A DNA stretch of 64,000 bases from Agathobacter sp. (lineage in GTDB: Bacteria; Bacillota; Clostridia; Lachnospirales; Lachnospiraceae): NCBI GenBank assembly GCA_022775045.1, contig JALFLB010000060.1:81455-145454 (forward strand). Reading direction: 5' to 3'. A program made the position numbers and the translations under genes. The notes under the pieces were generated by a model. It did not search any database. It saw only the letters and a program-made list of their open reading frames with translations, and had not been told where the DNA came from. Of this stretch, positions 9,107 through 20,865 are shown piece after piece. How positions within the stretch are numbered: the first letter of the stretch is position 1; every line of letters starts with the position of its first letter.

Positions 9107-10509
9107 TATGCCTCCTTCAAAAACGCAACATAGCCCTGCAGCGCCTCATACAAATCGACCTTGCTGATAATTTCCCACGGTGCATGCATATTTAACACTG
9201 CAACGCCACTGTCAATCACACACATTCCATAATTTGCAAGAATATAAGCGATTGTTCCACCGCCGCCCTGATCCACTTTTCCAAGCTCTGCGGTCTGAAA
9301 AGCAATCCCATTCTTATCCATAATGTTGCGCAGCTTCGCAATGTACTCTGCATTGGCATCATTGGAACCGGATTTACCACGTGCGCCTGTATACTTATTA
9401 AATACAAGGCCCTTACCCAAATATGCGCAGTTGCGTTTTTCCATCACAGACGGATAATTAGGATCAAAAGCCGCCGACACATCTGATGAGAGAACTTTCG
9501 AATTCTTAAGTGCACGGCGCAGTTCAAGCTCTGTATATTCTCCAGTCAGATTCATAACTTCTGCCACACAGTCTTCAAAAAAACGGGACTGCATTCCTGT
9601 TGCCCCAACACTTCCGATTTCCTCTTTGTCTACCAAAAGACATACACTGGTATGCTCAGGGTTCTCCACTCGAAGAATTGCTTCAAAGGACGGATAAGCG
9701 CACACGCGGTCATCATGCCCATATCCCATAATCATGCTACGGTCAAAACCATAATCCCTGGCCTCGCCAGCAGGAACCACCTCTATTTCTGCAGAAAGAA
9801 AATCGTCTTCCTCAATTTCATACTCCTCTGTAAGGATATTCAGGATATTTGCCTTAACACATTCTTTTGTTTCCTTCTTTCCTTCCTCATCCTCCGCTTC
9901 TGCAGGAATACTTCCAATCAAAAGGTCTAGATTTTCACCCTCAATCACTTTTGATGCCTTTTTCTCCATCTGCTCTCCTGACAGATGCACAAGCAGATCA
10001 CTCACGCCAAACACCGGATCCTGCGGCTTATCACCAATATTCACTGTCACCGTTGTTCCATCCTTTTTACAGATAACTCCATGAAGTGCAAGAGGCAGGG
10101 TAACCCACTGATACTTTTTAACCCCTCCGTAATAATGGGTATCCAGCATTGCCAGCCCCGTATCCTCATACAGCGGAACCTGTTTTAAATCCAGGCGCGG
10201 AGAATCAATGTGTGCACCCAGAATATTCATGCCCGTCGCCATCGGCTTCTGTCCCACAACGAATAGAGCCAGCCCCTTTCCCATATTGCATGCAACCAAC
10301 TTATCTCCGGCCTTTATTGTTCTGTTCAAGCGAATCGCCTCATCCAGATCAATAAAACCGGCTTTCCGTGCCTTTTGATAGAAAGCTTCCGTGCACTCCC
10401 GCTCCGTCTTACAGCAGGAAAGAAATCTGCGGTACTCCTCTGCAAACGCAAACACTTCATCCCTTTTCTTACCCTGTGGATATTTCTCCCATGCACACTT
10501 TTTGTCCAT
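9106..10509 (-). CDS. M18 family aminopeptidase
   Basis: 467 aa; GAHIDSPR, DKEEIGS and MHAPWE motifs typical of M18 zinc aminopeptidases. Confidence 0.93.
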   Translation of the reverse strand: MDKKCAWEKYPQGKKRDEVFAFAEEYRRFLSCCKTERECTEAFYQKARKAGFIDLDEAIRLNRTIKAGDKLVACNMGKGLALFVVGQKPMATGMNILGAHIDSPRLDLKQVPLYEDTGLAMLDTHYYGGVKKYQWVTLPLALHGVICKKDGTTVTVNIGDKPQDPVFGVSDLLVHLSGEQMEKKASKVIEGENLDLLIGSIPAEAEDEEGKKETKECVKANILNILTEEYEIEEDDFLSAEIEVVPAGEARDYGFDRSMIMGYGHDDRVCAYPSFEAILRVENPEHTSVCLLVDKEEIGSVGATGMQSRFFEDCVAEVMNLTGEYTELELRRALKNSKVLSSDVSAAFDPNYPSVMEKRNCAYLGKGLVFNKYTGARGKSGSNDANAEYIAKLRNIMDKNGIAFQTAELGKVDQGGGGTIAYILANYGMCVIDSGVAVLNMHAPWEIISKVDLYEALQGYVAFLKEA

Positions 10510-11454
10510 TTATTCGTCCTCATCCCTGTTTTTTGTCATATTTTCCTGTACCCTGCGGTACAGCTCCTGGGCTGCATTATAACCCATCTTCTTTTGTCTG
10601 TGATTGACCGCTGCTGTCTCGCAGATTACCGCAAGATTACGTCCCGGACGGATTGGCAGAGAATGACAGACAACCTTGTTTCCCAGATATTCAATATACT
10701 CTTCTTCCAGGCCAAGCCGGTCATAATCTGCATCTTTTTTCCAATCCTCAAGCTTAATGACCAGATCAATCTGCTGCTTTTCCTTGACACACTCCACACC
10801 ATAAAGTGTCTTCACATCAATAATTCCGATGCCTCGCAGTTCAATAAAATGCCGGGTCACATCGGGCGATGTTCCAATCAGCGTATGCTCATTGATTTTA
10901 CGAATCTCCACCACATCATCTGTAACCAGACGGTGTCCGCGACGAATGAGTTCCAAGGCCGCCTCACTTTTTCCGATTCCGCTGTCACCCGTGATCATGA
11001 GTCCTTCCCCGTATACATCCACGAGTACTCCATGAATGGTAACGCATGGTGCCAGCTGCTCTCCAAGCGTATAAATCAATTCAGCCGTAAACTCAGAGGT
11101 TGATCTTCCCGTACCAAGCACCGGCACCCCGTTGGCAATCGCCTCATTCAAAAAGACCGGATCCGGCTCCAAATTCCGGCAGAAAATCACACACGGAATA
11201 TCAAACTTTAGAAATGCATCATAACGGATACGCTTTTCCTCATCACTCATCTGTTGGATATAGGCATATTCTACATTACCGATAATCTCAACACGTGATT
11301 CCTCAAAATGCTCAAAATATCCGGTCAACTGTAAAGCCGGACGGTTCACATCACTGGTGGTAATCTTGCGTTTCTTTAAATTAATATCACTGGTAAAATT
11401 TCTTAAATCCAGTAGTTCTGCAATTTTTGATACGCTTACGCTGCTATTGATCAT
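10510..11454 (-). CDS. hprK: HPr kinase/phosphorylase
   Basis: GDSGIGKSEAALELIRRGHRLVTDDVVEI and ELRGIGIIDVK motifs. Confidence 0.97.
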   Translation of the reverse strand: MINSSVSVSKIAELLDLRNFTSDINLKKRKITTSDVNRPALQLTGYFEHFEESRVEIIGNVEYAYIQQMSDEEKRIRYDAFLKFDIPCVIFCRNLEPDPVFLNEAIANGVPVLGTGRSTSEFTAELIYTLGEQLAPCVTIHGVLVDVYGEGLMITGDSGIGKSEAALELIRRGHRLVTDDVVEIRKINEHTLIGTSPDVTRHFIELRGIGIIDVKTLYGVECVKEKQQIDLVIKLEDWKKDADYDRLGLEEEYIEYLGNKVVCHSLPIRPGRNLAVICETAAVNHRQKKMGYNAAQELYRRVQENMTKNRDEDE

Positions 11455-11590
11455 ATCTTTCCCCCTCTATGACTAACATGTATGACACAGTCCACCCCTG
11501 CATTTGTAATTGCATGATCGTCTGTACTTTCCCGCTTCTTCGCAACTGATTAGATTGTACCACGGTTTCAGTCCATCCGCAATATTTCAG

Positions 11591-13459
11591 CTACTCCTTC
11601 GGCTGATGCAGAAAATCATAAACATTTTGGGCAGCAGCCGGATTCATGCTTTCTGTCTGTGCCAGTTCCTCCACAGTAGCATTCCTTATATTCTCGAGCG
11701 ACTGAAATCTTTTCATAAGAGCCTTTCGCCTTGCCGGACCGATTCCTTCAATATCATCCAAGACCGAATGAACCTGTGACTTCGAACGTAACGACCGGTG
11801 ATATTCAATCGCAAAGCGATGCGCCTCATCCTGAATCCGGGTGATCAGCTTAAATCCTTCCCCATGACGATCAATCGGAATTTCTACATTATTAAAGTAT
11901 AACCCTCTTGTACGATGATTATCATCCTTCACCATACCACAAACCGGAATATGAAGTCCCAGTTCTTCCAGGACCTGAAGGCAGATGTTGACCTGACCGC
12001 GGCCACCATCCATCAGAATCAGATCCGGAAACCGCGTAAAGCTCCCCACCTCCTGGGGCATCTGCTTCTCCCTTAGTTCCTGCTGTTCCTGCATTCCATG
12101 TAAAAAGCGCCTCGTCAACACCTCATGCATGGACGCATAATCATCCGGACCTGTAACGGTGCGCAGTTTAAATTTACGGTAATCACTGCGCTTTGGTTTT
12201 CCACGTTCGTAAACGATCATAGATCCAACGGTCTCAAAACCATTGATATTGGAAATATCATAAGCCTCCATTCGGTTGAGATTCTTCAAGTCAAGCAAAT
12301 TTTCAATTTCCCTAACAGCACCAATTGTACGCCCTTCCTCGCGTTTGATTTTTTCCTTATCCTGACTCAGTACAAGTTTTGCATTTTTCGCTGCCAGCTC
12401 AACCAGTTTTTCTTTGAGTCCCTTCTGTGGAATGCGGATGGTCACTTTATGCCCCCGCTTAGCAGTGAGCCATTCCTCGAGAACAGGAATATCTTCAATC
12501 GTTTCCTGCAACATAATTTCCTTGGGAATAAACGGTGTCCCGGAGTAAAACTGCTTGACAAAATTCACCAGAATATCGCCGGTACTCTCCTCCGATCCAA
12601 CGCGTACATGAAAATGGTCCCTTCCAATAATCTTCCCACTACGAATAAAAAACACCTGTACAACTGCATCTGTATCATCACTCGCCATAGCAATGATATC
12701 TTTGTCCTCACCATCCGTGTTCGTAATCTTCTGTTTCTGGGCAATTTGTTTAACACTTCCCAGAAGTTCTCTGTATTCTATGGCTTTCTCGAATTCCATC
12801 ACCTCAGAAGCTTCCTGCATGCGTTCCTCCAGTTCACGCATGATCGGTGCATAATTCCCGTTTAAAAATTCGAGCGCCTTTCCTACCTTCTTCCCATACT
12901 CCTCCCTGCTGATATACCCCTGACAGGGAGCCGCACACTGGTGTATATGATAATTCAGACAGGCACGTTCCGCACCAATATCTCTTGGCAGCTTTCGGTT
13001 ACAGGTTCGCAGCTTATAAATCTTGTTAATCAGTTCAATAGTGTCCTTCACAGCCCCCGCGCTGGTGTATGGACCAAAATAGCGTGACTTGTCCTTTTTG
13101 ATCTGACGGGAAAAAAGCACACGTGGGAATTCCTCTCCCACAGTAACCCGAATGTACGGATAAGTTTTATCATCCCGAAGCATCGTATTATACTTTGGGG
13201 TATGTTCCTTGATGAGATTGCATTCAAGTACAAGTGCCTCAAGCTCAGAATCCGTAACAATATAATCAAACCGTGCAATATGCTCTACCATCTGTTTCTT
13301 TTTAATTCCTTCATCATGGCTCGGCTGAAAATACTGTCGCACTCGCTTGCGCAGACTTACTGCTTTTCCGATATAGATAATTGCATCCGAAGCGTCATGC
13401 ATAATATAAACTCCCGGTTGGTCCGGGAGTTTACGTAGTTCTTCCTGAAAATCGAACAT
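11591..13459 (-). CDS. uvrC: Excinuclease ABC subunit C
   Basis: GIY-YIG N-terminus ([18 protein letters not shown]), RNase H-like region, C-terminal HhH ([13 protein letters not shown]). Confidence 0.97.
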   Translation of the reverse strand: MFDFQEELRKLPDQPGVYIMHDASDAIIYIGKAVSLRKRVRQYFQPSHDEGIKKKQMVEHIARFDYIVTDSELEALVLECNLIKEHTPKYNTMLRDDKTYPYIRVTVGEEFPRVLFSRQIKKDKSRYFGPYTSAGAVKDTIELINKIYKLRTCNRKLPRDIGAERACLNYHIHQCAAPCQGYISREEYGKKVGKALEFLNGNYAPIMRELEERMQEASEVMEFEKAIEYRELLGSVKQIAQKQKITNTDGEDKDIIAMASDDTDAVVQVFFIRSGKIIGRDHFHVRVGSEESTGDILVNFVKQFYSGTPFIPKEIMLQETIEDIPVLEEWLTAKRGHKVTIRIPQKGLKEKLVELAAKNAKLVLSQDKEKIKREEGRTIGAVREIENLLDLKNLNRMEAYDISNINGFETVGSMIVYERGKPKRSDYRKFKLRTVTGPDDYASMHEVLTRRFLHGMQEQQELREKQMPQEVGSFTRFPDLILMDGGRGQVNICLQVLEELGLHIPVCGMVKDDNHRTRGLYFNNVEIPIDRHGEGFKLITRIQDEAHRFAIEYHRSLRSKSQVHSVLDDIEGIGPARRKALMKRFQSLENIRNATVEELAQTESMNPAAAQNVYDFLHQPKE

Positions 13460-13489
13460 TTATGAAACCTCTTATTTCATTTACGAAAT

Positions 13490-15487
13490 TTATTCTGTAT
13501 CAGAATCCGAAATCACCGACTCCTCTTTTGCATCTTCCTGCTCCTGAGGAAGTCCCTTCATCTCCCGGAACATCTTCATAAATTCCTTTCCGGTAATCGT
13601 CTCTTTATCATACAGGTATTCACTGATATGATCCAGAATTTCACGATTTTCCGTTAAAAGCTGTGTTGCCTTATCGTAGCTGTCATTAATGATATCGAGG
13701 ACTTCCTTATCAATCAGGCCTGCCGTATCCTCGCCACAAATGAGTCCTGCCCTGCCATCAAGATACTGATTCTCCACTGTTGCAAGACACATCATTCCAA
13801 ACTTATCCGACATACCGTACATCGTAACCATCGCACGTGCAATCTTTGTTGCCTGTTCAATATCATTAGCAGCACCGCTTGTTGCAGAGTTAAACACAAG
13901 AACCTCAGCAGCCCGCCCCGCCATATAGGTAGTAATCTTAGCAAGCAGCTCATCCTTCGTCTCTAAATACTTCTCTTCCTCCGGGGTCTGCAAAGTATAT
14001 CCAAGCGCCCCCATCGTACGTGGCACAATTGTAATCTTCTGTACCGGCTCTGTATTCTTCTGCAAAGCAGATACCAACGCGTGTCCCACTTCGTGGTAGG
14101 AGACGATCTTACGCTCCTTATCACTCATAACACGGTCCTTCTTCTCCTTGCCACCCACAGCAACCAGCTCGAATGCTTCAAACAAATCCGACTGATTCAC
14201 AAACTTACGGCCATTTTTGACCGCATTGATTGCCGCCTCGTTAATCATATTGGCAAGATCCGAACCAACCAGTCCTGCCGTTGCCAATGCCAATGCATCC
14301 AGATCAACGGTCTCATCCATGTGGACATCCTTCGAATGCACCTTAAGCGTCTCCAGTCTCCCCTTCAGATCCGGTTTATCAACAATAATCCGGCGATCAA
14401 AACGCCCCGGACGAAGCAGTGCCTTATCCAGTACCTCCGGTCGGTTCGTTGCCGCAAGGATCAGAATTCCCTTAGACGGATCAAACCCATCCATCTCCGC
14501 AAGCAGCTGATTTAATGTCTGCTCACGCTCATCGTTTCCACCACCATAACGGCTGTCTCGGCTCTTACCGATTGCATCAATCTCGTCAATAAATACAATA
14601 CACGGGGCCATCTTCTGCGCTTCCTTGAACAAATCTCTTACCCGGGAAGCACCGACGCCGACAAACATCTCCACAAAATCCGAACCTGCCAGAGAGAAAA
14701 ACGGCACATTTGCCTCTCCCGCAACCGCTTTTGCAAGGAGCGTCTTACCGGTTCCGGGAGGTCCCACCAGAAGCGCCCCCTTCGGAAGCTTCGCACCAAT
14801 CTCTCCGTATTTCTTCGGATTGTGCAGGAAATCAACCACTTCCTGCAACGACTCCTTTGCCTCATCCTGTCCGGCAACATCCTTAAATGTTACACCGGTT
14901 GTCTTCTCAACATAAACCTTCGCAGTTGTCTTGCCAACCCCCATAGCGCCACCACCCATGCGCTTCATCAAAAATCCGAATAATATCCAGATTAATACTA
15001 ATGGAATCACAAAACTTAAGATGTTCACCAGCCATGTAGATGTATTGTCGGGCACCGTCGCAGAAATCTCAATTGCTTTTCCTTCCGAAGTCTTTGACTC
15101 CTTAAGCATCTGAATCAAATCCGGATCATTGACGATACCGGTATAGTACGTAATCTCATAAGGCGCCTTATCCTTTACAAGCGTATAGTCCATCTCATAA
15201 GAACCAAACTCAACGGACTTAATATTCTTAGCCTCCAACTGCTCTAAAAAATCAGAGTATGTAGTCTCCTTGGAACTCATCTGGGAAAACTTGCTGGAAA
15301 AAAAAGACACAAAAAACAATGCCACAAGTGTAACCATAATAAAACCGAGGATCATCTGCCCATTATGATTATTCTTCTTATTATCTCCGTTATTGCCATT
15401 ACCACCATTATTGCCGCCATTATTATTTCCATTATTATATGGATTGTAATTACCGTTGTTATAGCCATTCGGCGTCTGATTGTCCAT
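13490..15487 (-). CDS. ftsH: ATP-dependent zinc metalloprotease FtsH
   Basis: [25 protein letters not shown] region, HEVGHA zinc motif. N-terminal Asn/Gly-rich tail. Start set to ATG 15487. Confidence 0.97.
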   Translation of the reverse strand: MDNQTPNGYNNGNYNPYNNGNNNGGNNGGNGNNGDNKKNNHNGQMILGFIMVTLVALFFVSFFSSKFSQMSSKETTYSDFLEQLEAKNIKSVEFGSYEMDYTLVKDKAPYEITYYTGIVNDPDLIQMLKESKTSEGKAIEISATVPDNTSTWLVNILSFVIPLVLIWILFGFLMKRMGGGAMGVGKTTAKVYVEKTTGVTFKDVAGQDEAKESLQEVVDFLHNPKKYGEIGAKLPKGALLVGPPGTGKTLLAKAVAGEANVPFFSLAGSDFVEMFVGVGASRVRDLFKEAQKMAPCIVFIDEIDAIGKSRDSRYGGGNDEREQTLNQLLAEMDGFDPSKGILILAATNRPEVLDKALLRPGRFDRRIIVDKPDLKGRLETLKVHSKDVHMDETVDLDALALATAGLVGSDLANMINEAAINAVKNGRKFVNQSDLFEAFELVAVGGKEKKDRVMSDKERKIVSYHEVGHALVSALQKNTEPVQKITIVPRTMGALGYTLQTPEEEKYLETKDELLAKITTYMAGRAAEVLVFNSATSGAANDIEQATKIARAMVTMYGMSDKFGMMCLATVENQYLDGRAGLICGEDTAGLIDKEVLDIINDSYDKATQLLTENREILDHISEYLYDKETITGKEFMKMFREMKGLPQEQEDAKEESVISDSDTE

Positions 15488-15720
15488 AATCCCTCCGTAT
15501 ATGTGCTTCACGCACATCAATCTCTTGTATTATCATAACCATTAATACAGTTATACTTCTCTATTATATGTAATAAAGATTCCAAAATCAACATATTGTT
15601 CATGAACTTTTCTTGTTCTTTCTAAAGTTTTTCTAAAAAAGTATGGAATATTTTCGAGGTAGGCTGTATACTATATTAGTTATTTGAAAAATGTATGCAT
15701 ATTACTTGAGGAGGAGAATT

Positions 15721-17325
15721 ATGCCTGTTAAATACGTCTTTGTCACTGGCGGTGTCGTATCCGGTCTCGGAAAAGGTATCACTGCCGCATCCCTCGGACG
15801 TCTGCTGAAGGCTCGTGGCTACAAGGTCACCATGCAGAAGTTCGACCCATATATCAACATCGATCCGGGTACCATGAACCCGATTCAGCACGGTGAGGTG
15901 TTTGTTACCGATGACGGTGCTGAGACCGATCTGGACTTGGGACACTATGAGCGTTTTATCGATGAGAGTCTGACAAAGAATTCCAACGTGACCACCGGAA
16001 AGGTATACTGGACCGTTCTGCAAAAGGAGCGCCGCGGCGATTACGGCGGAGGAACCGTACAGGTCATCCCACATATTACCAACGAAATCAAGAGCCGTTT
16101 TTACCGCAATTTTACCTCAGATGATATGCACATCGCGATTATAGAGGTCGGCGGAACCGTGGGAGATATCGAAAGTCAGCCGTTCCTTGAAGCAATCCGT
16201 CAGTTCCAGCACGAGGTCGGACATGAAAATGCCATCCTCTGCCATGTAACCCTGATTCCTTATATCCGGGCATCAGGGGAGCTTAAGACCAAGCCGACAC
16301 AGGCCAGTGTCAAGGAGCTTCAGGGGATGGGAATCCAGCCGGATATCATTGTCTGTCGTTCCGAGCAGCCGCTTGATCAGGGAATCAAGGATAAGATTGC
16401 GTTGTTCTGTAATGTACCGAACACACATGTACTGCAGAATCTGGATGTAGAATACCTTTACGAAGCACCACTTGCCATGGAGCAGGAAAACCTAGCTAAG
16501 GTTGCCTGCGAATGCTTAAATCTTCCATGCCCGGAGCCGGACCTTGCAGACTGGAAGCAGATGGTCAACGACCTGCGTCATCCGGACAAGGAGGTAACCA
16601 TCGCATTAGTTGGGAAATATACCGCTTTACATGATGCCTACATTTCCGTTGTGGAGGCATTGAAGCATGGCGGCATCCCGCTGCACACAACAATCAATTT
16701 CAAGTGGGTGGACTCTGAGGAACTGAATGTAGACAACGTGAACGAAGTTCTTGGTGATGTGAACGGTATCTTAGTACCGGGTGGATTTGGTATCCGCGGT
16801 GTTGAAGGAAAGATTCTTGCAGCCTGCTACGCAAGAGAAAACCAGATCCCGTATCTTGGTCTGTGTCTCGGTATGCAGGTAGCCATCATTGAATTCGCGA
16901 GACATGTTTGCGGCTATAATGATGCCCACAGTATCGAGCTGGATCCGAACACCACCCATCCGGTTATCGCATTGATGCCGGATCAGAACGGTGTGGAGGA
17001 CATCGGCGGAACCCTGCGTCTTGGCGCTTATCCATGTATTCTGGACAAGACCTCCAAGGCTTATGAGATTTACGGTACCGAAGAGATTTCCGAGCGTCAC
17101 CGCCACCGCTACGAGGTCAACAACGATTACCGCAGTGCCCTGACGGATCATGGCATGAAGCTCTGCGGCACTTCCCCGGACGGAAGAATCGTTGAGATGA
17201 TCGAGCTGCCGGATCATCCTTGGTTCATTGCGACACAGGCACATCCGGAACTGAAATCCAGACCAAACCGTCCACACCCGCTGTTCCGCGGATTTGTCGA
17301 GGCGGCAACCAAGTGTAAGAGATAA
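15721..17325 (+). CDS. pyrG: CTP synthase
   Basis: [47 protein letters not shown] glutaminase motif; RBS GAGGAGG before ATG 15721. Confidence 0.98.
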   Translation: MPVKYVFVTGGVVSGLGKGITAASLGRLLKARGYKVTMQKFDPYINIDPGTMNPIQHGEVFVTDDGAETDLDLGHYERFIDESLTKNSNVTTGKVYWTVLQKERRGDYGGGTVQVIPHITNEIKSRFYRNFTSDDMHIAIIEVGGTVGDIESQPFLEAIRQFQHEVGHENAILCHVTLIPYIRASGELKTKPTQASVKELQGMGIQPDIIVCRSEQPLDQGIKDKIALFCNVPNTHVLQNLDVEYLYEAPLAMEQENLAKVACECLNLPCPEPDLADWKQMVNDLRHPDKEVTIALVGKYTALHDAYISVVEALKHGGIPLHTTINFKWVDSEELNVDNVNEVLGDVNGILVPGGFGIRGVEGKILAACYARENQIPYLGLCLGMQVAIIEFARHVCGYNDAHSIELDPNTTHPVIALMPDQNGVEDIGGTLRLGAYPCILDKTSKAYEIYGTEEISERHRHRYEVNNDYRSALTDHGMKLCGTSPDGRIVEMIELPDHPWFIATQAHPELKSRPNRPHPLFRGFVEAATKCKR

Positions 17326-17334
17326 ATGGATAAC

Positions 17335-17366
17335 ACAAAAGCAGGTTCATTCGAACCTGCTTTTGT
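17335..17366. terminator. Bidirectional terminator between pyrG and the convergent ABC ATPase gene
   Basis: 13-bp perfect stem ACAAAAGCAGGTT-CATTCG-AACCTGCTTTTGT with A/T tracts on both sides. Confidence 0.9.
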
Positions 17367-17414
17367 AGATCCTATTCAACTTCAAAATTCAATTCGCAGT
17401 ACACATATCCTCGC

Positions 17415-18050
17415 CTACTCTTCTTCAACCCTTATTTTTCTATTGCTAATCTTATAAATCCGGTCACACATCACCTCAATATCTTCCCTATTATGACTGG
17501 TAAGAATCATAAGAGCCTGATTTTTCTTCACATATTCTTTGAAAAACTGACGCATCTCTCCAATTGAATCTTCATCCAATCCATTCATCGGTTCATCCAA
17601 CAGAAGAATTTTCGGTTTCTCCATAAATGCCTGCGCAATTGCAAGTTTTTGTTTCATCCCTAAGGAAAATTTTTTATATACCTTCTTTGAATTTGGATCA
17701 AGCCCGACAATACGAAGTATTTGCTCAATTTCGTTCATTCCAATTTTTTTCTGAATCATCGCTAACGAATAGAGATTTTCTGTTGCTGTATACTGCGGCA
17801 AAAAACCGATACAGTCGCTAACCAGTCCAATATTCTGTGCATATTCCCCTTTTTTTAACACAACACCATCAATCAGAACATCTCCCTCCGATGGTCGGGA
17901 AAGTCCTGCAATTATTTTCAATAATTGAGATTTTCCACTTCCATTCTTACCAAGAATACCGTATATTTTTCCATCCTGAAACTGCAGATTCACATCTTCT
18001 AAAACTGACTGTCCTCGAAATTCTTTATATATTTTTCTACATTCTATCAT
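17415..18050 (-). CDS. ABC transporter ATP-binding protein
   Basis: Walker A GILGKNGSGKSQLLK, signature KFSLGMKQKLAIAQA, Walker B KILLLDEPMNGLD. Confidence 0.93.
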   Translation of the reverse strand: MIECRKIYKEFRGQSVLEDVNLQFQDGKIYGILGKNGSGKSQLLKIIAGLSRPSEGDVLIDGVVLKKGEYAQNIGLVSDCIGFLPQYTATENLYSLAMIQKKIGMNEIEQILRIVGLDPNSKKVYKKFSLGMKQKLAIAQAFMEKPKILLLDEPMNGLDEDSIGEMRQFFKEYVKKNQALMILTSHNREDIEVMCDRIYKISNRKIRVEEE

Positions 18051-18052
18051 CC

Positions 18053-19493
18053 TTACACCTCACCCTTCTTCTCAATGATCTTTTCATATCGGGAAATGAA
18101 TGTTCTACTTATTCCCGTCAATAACAAAAGCAAATATACTAGTTGAGAAATACATGTAGCAATCTGACAGTTGCTATGTGAGCAATACACGCCTCCACTA
18201 AGCGGAATCCATGCAGTAAGCTTTGTCTGCGTCTCTGTAACTAGCACAAGAATCAAATGAGCACTAATAGTTATAACCATGCTAATATGTTTCTGTTCTT
18301 CTAACCAAAGACCAATCTCAAAAGCAACCATGATTATTAACATACTCTGCAAAAACAAATTAAAAATCATCAAAATCACGGAACCAACATTCGTATACAT
18401 ATCATTCGTTTCTCCAATTATATTTCTACTCCACAATGCCAATGTTCCGATACCGATTGCATAGTAAAGAGCTATGTCTGCAATCATTCCTGCCACCACT
18501 CTTATCAGACAATATATCACACTTTTCCCACGAAGAAGGTACTGTACAAAAAATATATTCATTCGATATTCTAAAAATATATATGCAAGAATCCAAATCG
18601 GCAGCTGATACAGAAGATATAAAAGCATAAAGAGATCCATTCTTTGAAATCCATAAAAGTACTGCATCAAATCTGCTGCAATATTTTCACTCGAAATTGT
18701 TATATATGATTTTCCTGCAAATGCAAATATTGTAAATGTGCTAAATGAGACCAATGCCACAATAATCCAATTCATATACTTCGTATGCACTTTCACAAAA
18801 AGCTGATTCCACGGAACATACATACGCAGCAAGCAGCATCCCAGAATCACAACAATCCATATCATCCAATAATGAAAATGTATTGAATACGCTTCTTCCG
18901 AAGTAATTAATACATTTCCTACCCAAGTCAGCTTTGTAAATGATTTCTCTGCATAATAAATAGCATTACTTACAGCATAATTGCAGAACAAAAGTCCCAT
19001 TGCAAGAAAAGCTGCTATTTTTTCTTTTATACCAAATGTTAGAAAAAAAAAACAAAATGTTTCCCAAAACAAATTGAAAAAGAAATATATTAATTTCCAG
19101 AAAAGCAATGAGTCTGAGTTCTCCAAAACTCAGCTTCAACACTCCCCTTCCTTCTCCCACAAGTGCCACGCCGAACATAACTACCAAAAGAATTAAAATG
19201 ACGCGCAAAGACAGTTTTGCCAATCCCTTTTCTGCTTCCACAATCAAATTTTTGCAATTTCCATATCTAAGTACCCGATAAGGGTTTTCTACCAAACGTA
19301 TCAGGAAACAATAGGCCGTAATATTTACTGCCATCCCCTGAATGAGTAAAACGATAAAACGATCATTCAACGTCTCAATCACCCATTCAAAAAGGTCAAA
19401 TTCTGCATTCATCATGTGATAATTATAATAATAAAACTCGATCACAAGGAGAAACAGAACAAATAGTAAAAAATCATCCCTATTCTTTCTCAT
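18053..19493 (-). CDS. ABC-2-like membrane permease, apparently one gene split by a 1-nt frame difference at a T10 run (ORFs 18966..19493 and 18053..19126)
   Basis: Upstream ORF ...FQFVLGNILFFF[S] and downstream ORF ...FFF[LTFGIKEK] join exactly at the A10/T10 run at 19043-19052. The downstream ORF opens only with a TTG and has no evident RBS. Confidence 0.65.
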
Positions 19494-20241
19494 TGCACTT
19501 TACCCCAAATACAAAAAGTAAAACACCTACCATCAAAAGTGCCACTCCCATCACCACCAACTGCCATGTCTGCACCAAACCGTACTCCGACGGACAAAAT
19601 AAAAGCAGGAAATTAAACCAGCCAACCGGCGACAGAATTGCAACCAATATACACATTGCAAACGGAAGAACAATTGTCAAAAACTCATTTTTTATCCATG
19701 TAGAAATTCCAAGTGCCAATACGGAAAAAACAGCCCCACACAAAAAAACAATCCCTACACTCATTGCCATATAACCTTTGGGGGATGCAAGTGCAAAGTC
19801 CCTCAAATAACTTACAAAAGAATTTCCATTCTCATCCAATAAAGGTGCTGTATTTTCCCTCGTCAGACTCAACTGAATCGCATAAACTCCTACTGGTATG
19901 GCAAGCGCAAACCCACCATAAAAAAAAGAAGCGACTAGCTTTCCTACAATATAGTGTGCCTGTCCTTTACGAATTCTCTCACACCTTAGATACCCCGATT
20001 TATATTCTCGAACATAGGTTGTCGCATATGGCAGAGCCGCGACCATTGGAAACACAATTCCGAGAAATCCATACAACCCTGAAGCCATTGTAAAGAGGAA
20101 CAGTGTCAAAACATTTCCTGCACCTTCATATCCAAATGACATCATACCATAGTAAGAATATTCCAACAAAGAAAGAGCAATCAGAAGGGCAGTCAGAAAG
20201 TACCGATTTTGTTTTAATTTATATATTATTTTTCCCCGCAT
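19480..20241 (-). CDS. Membrane protein, putative ABC transporter permease
   Basis: 253 aa, multiple predicted TM segments; first gene of the operon with the split permease and the ATPase. Confidence 0.7.
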   Translation of the reverse strand: MRGKIIYKLKQNRYFLTALLIALSLLEYSYYGMMSFGYEGAGNVLTLFLFTMASGLYGFLGIVFPMVAALPYATTYVREYKSGYLRCERIRKGQAHYIVGKLVASFFYGGFALAIPVGVYAIQLSLTRENTAPLLDENGNSFVSYLRDFALASPKGYMAMSVGIVFLCGAVFSVLALGISTWIKNEFLTIVLPFAMCILVAILSPVGWFNFLLLFCPSEYGLVQTWQLVVMGVALLMVGVLLFVFGVKCNEKE

Positions 20242-20385
20242 GAGTAATCTCCTTATACATATACTGTATTTTTTTTACAGTTTCAAGTATACATTCTTTA
20301 TTTTACAAAATCAATATTGATTTTTATATTTTTAAATGTTATTGTATTAAAAATACTTTTTCAGCAAACAAAGAAAGGTGTCACA

Positions 20386-20811
20386 ATGAAAATTAAACGA
20401 CCTTATGCAAAACTTACGAACCGCGATCTGGATATCCTCAATATCCTATGGGATTCTCCTAAGTCGCTGACCGCGCAGGAAATTACAAATTCGCAGGAAG
20501 GGCTTACCATCAACACGGTACAGGCAGAGCTGCGAAAGCTCTTAAAGCTGGAACTGATTGCCGTTGCGGACATTGTATACAGTGGAACGGTACTGTGCCG
20601 GAGCTATCGTCCGGCTATGACCGCACAGGAATTTACCATCTCCCAGTTTACAAGCGAGATCAAGGAATTCGCAGGCGACATCTCGGCCTCTGCCTTCGTT
20701 GCCGCGTTATTAGACACGGAGCCTGACAAAGAAAACCGTGCCAGAGAGATTGAAGAGTTAGAACATCTTCTCGAAGACTATAAAAAAAATCTGTCGGACG
20801 AAACCAAATAG
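20386..20811 (+). CDS. BlaI/MecI/CopY family transcriptional repressor
   Basis: MKIKRPYAKLTNRDLDILNILWDSPKSLTAQEITN...TINTVQAELRKLLKLELI: winged-helix BlaI pattern. Start ATG 20386 with AGAAAGG RBS. Confidence 0.88.
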   Translation: MKIKRPYAKLTNRDLDILNILWDSPKSLTAQEITNSQEGLTINTVQAELRKLLKLELIAVADIVYSGTVLCRSYRPAMTAQEFTISQFTSEIKEFAGDISASAFVAALLDTEPDKENRAREIEELEHLLEDYKKNLSDETK

Positions 20812-20865
20812 GCACGCAGAAACGGTCTGTTTCATGACCAATGATACGAAAGAAGGCTGATCACA

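Noticed and set aside
10375-11103. 242-aa plus-strand ORF opposite hprK
   Set aside because: Antisense to a well-supported hprK. The translation is Cys/His/Leu-rich with no recognisable domain.
12125-12865. 246-aa plus-strand ORF opposite uvrC
   Set aside because: Fully inside uvrC on the other strand; no RBS or family features.
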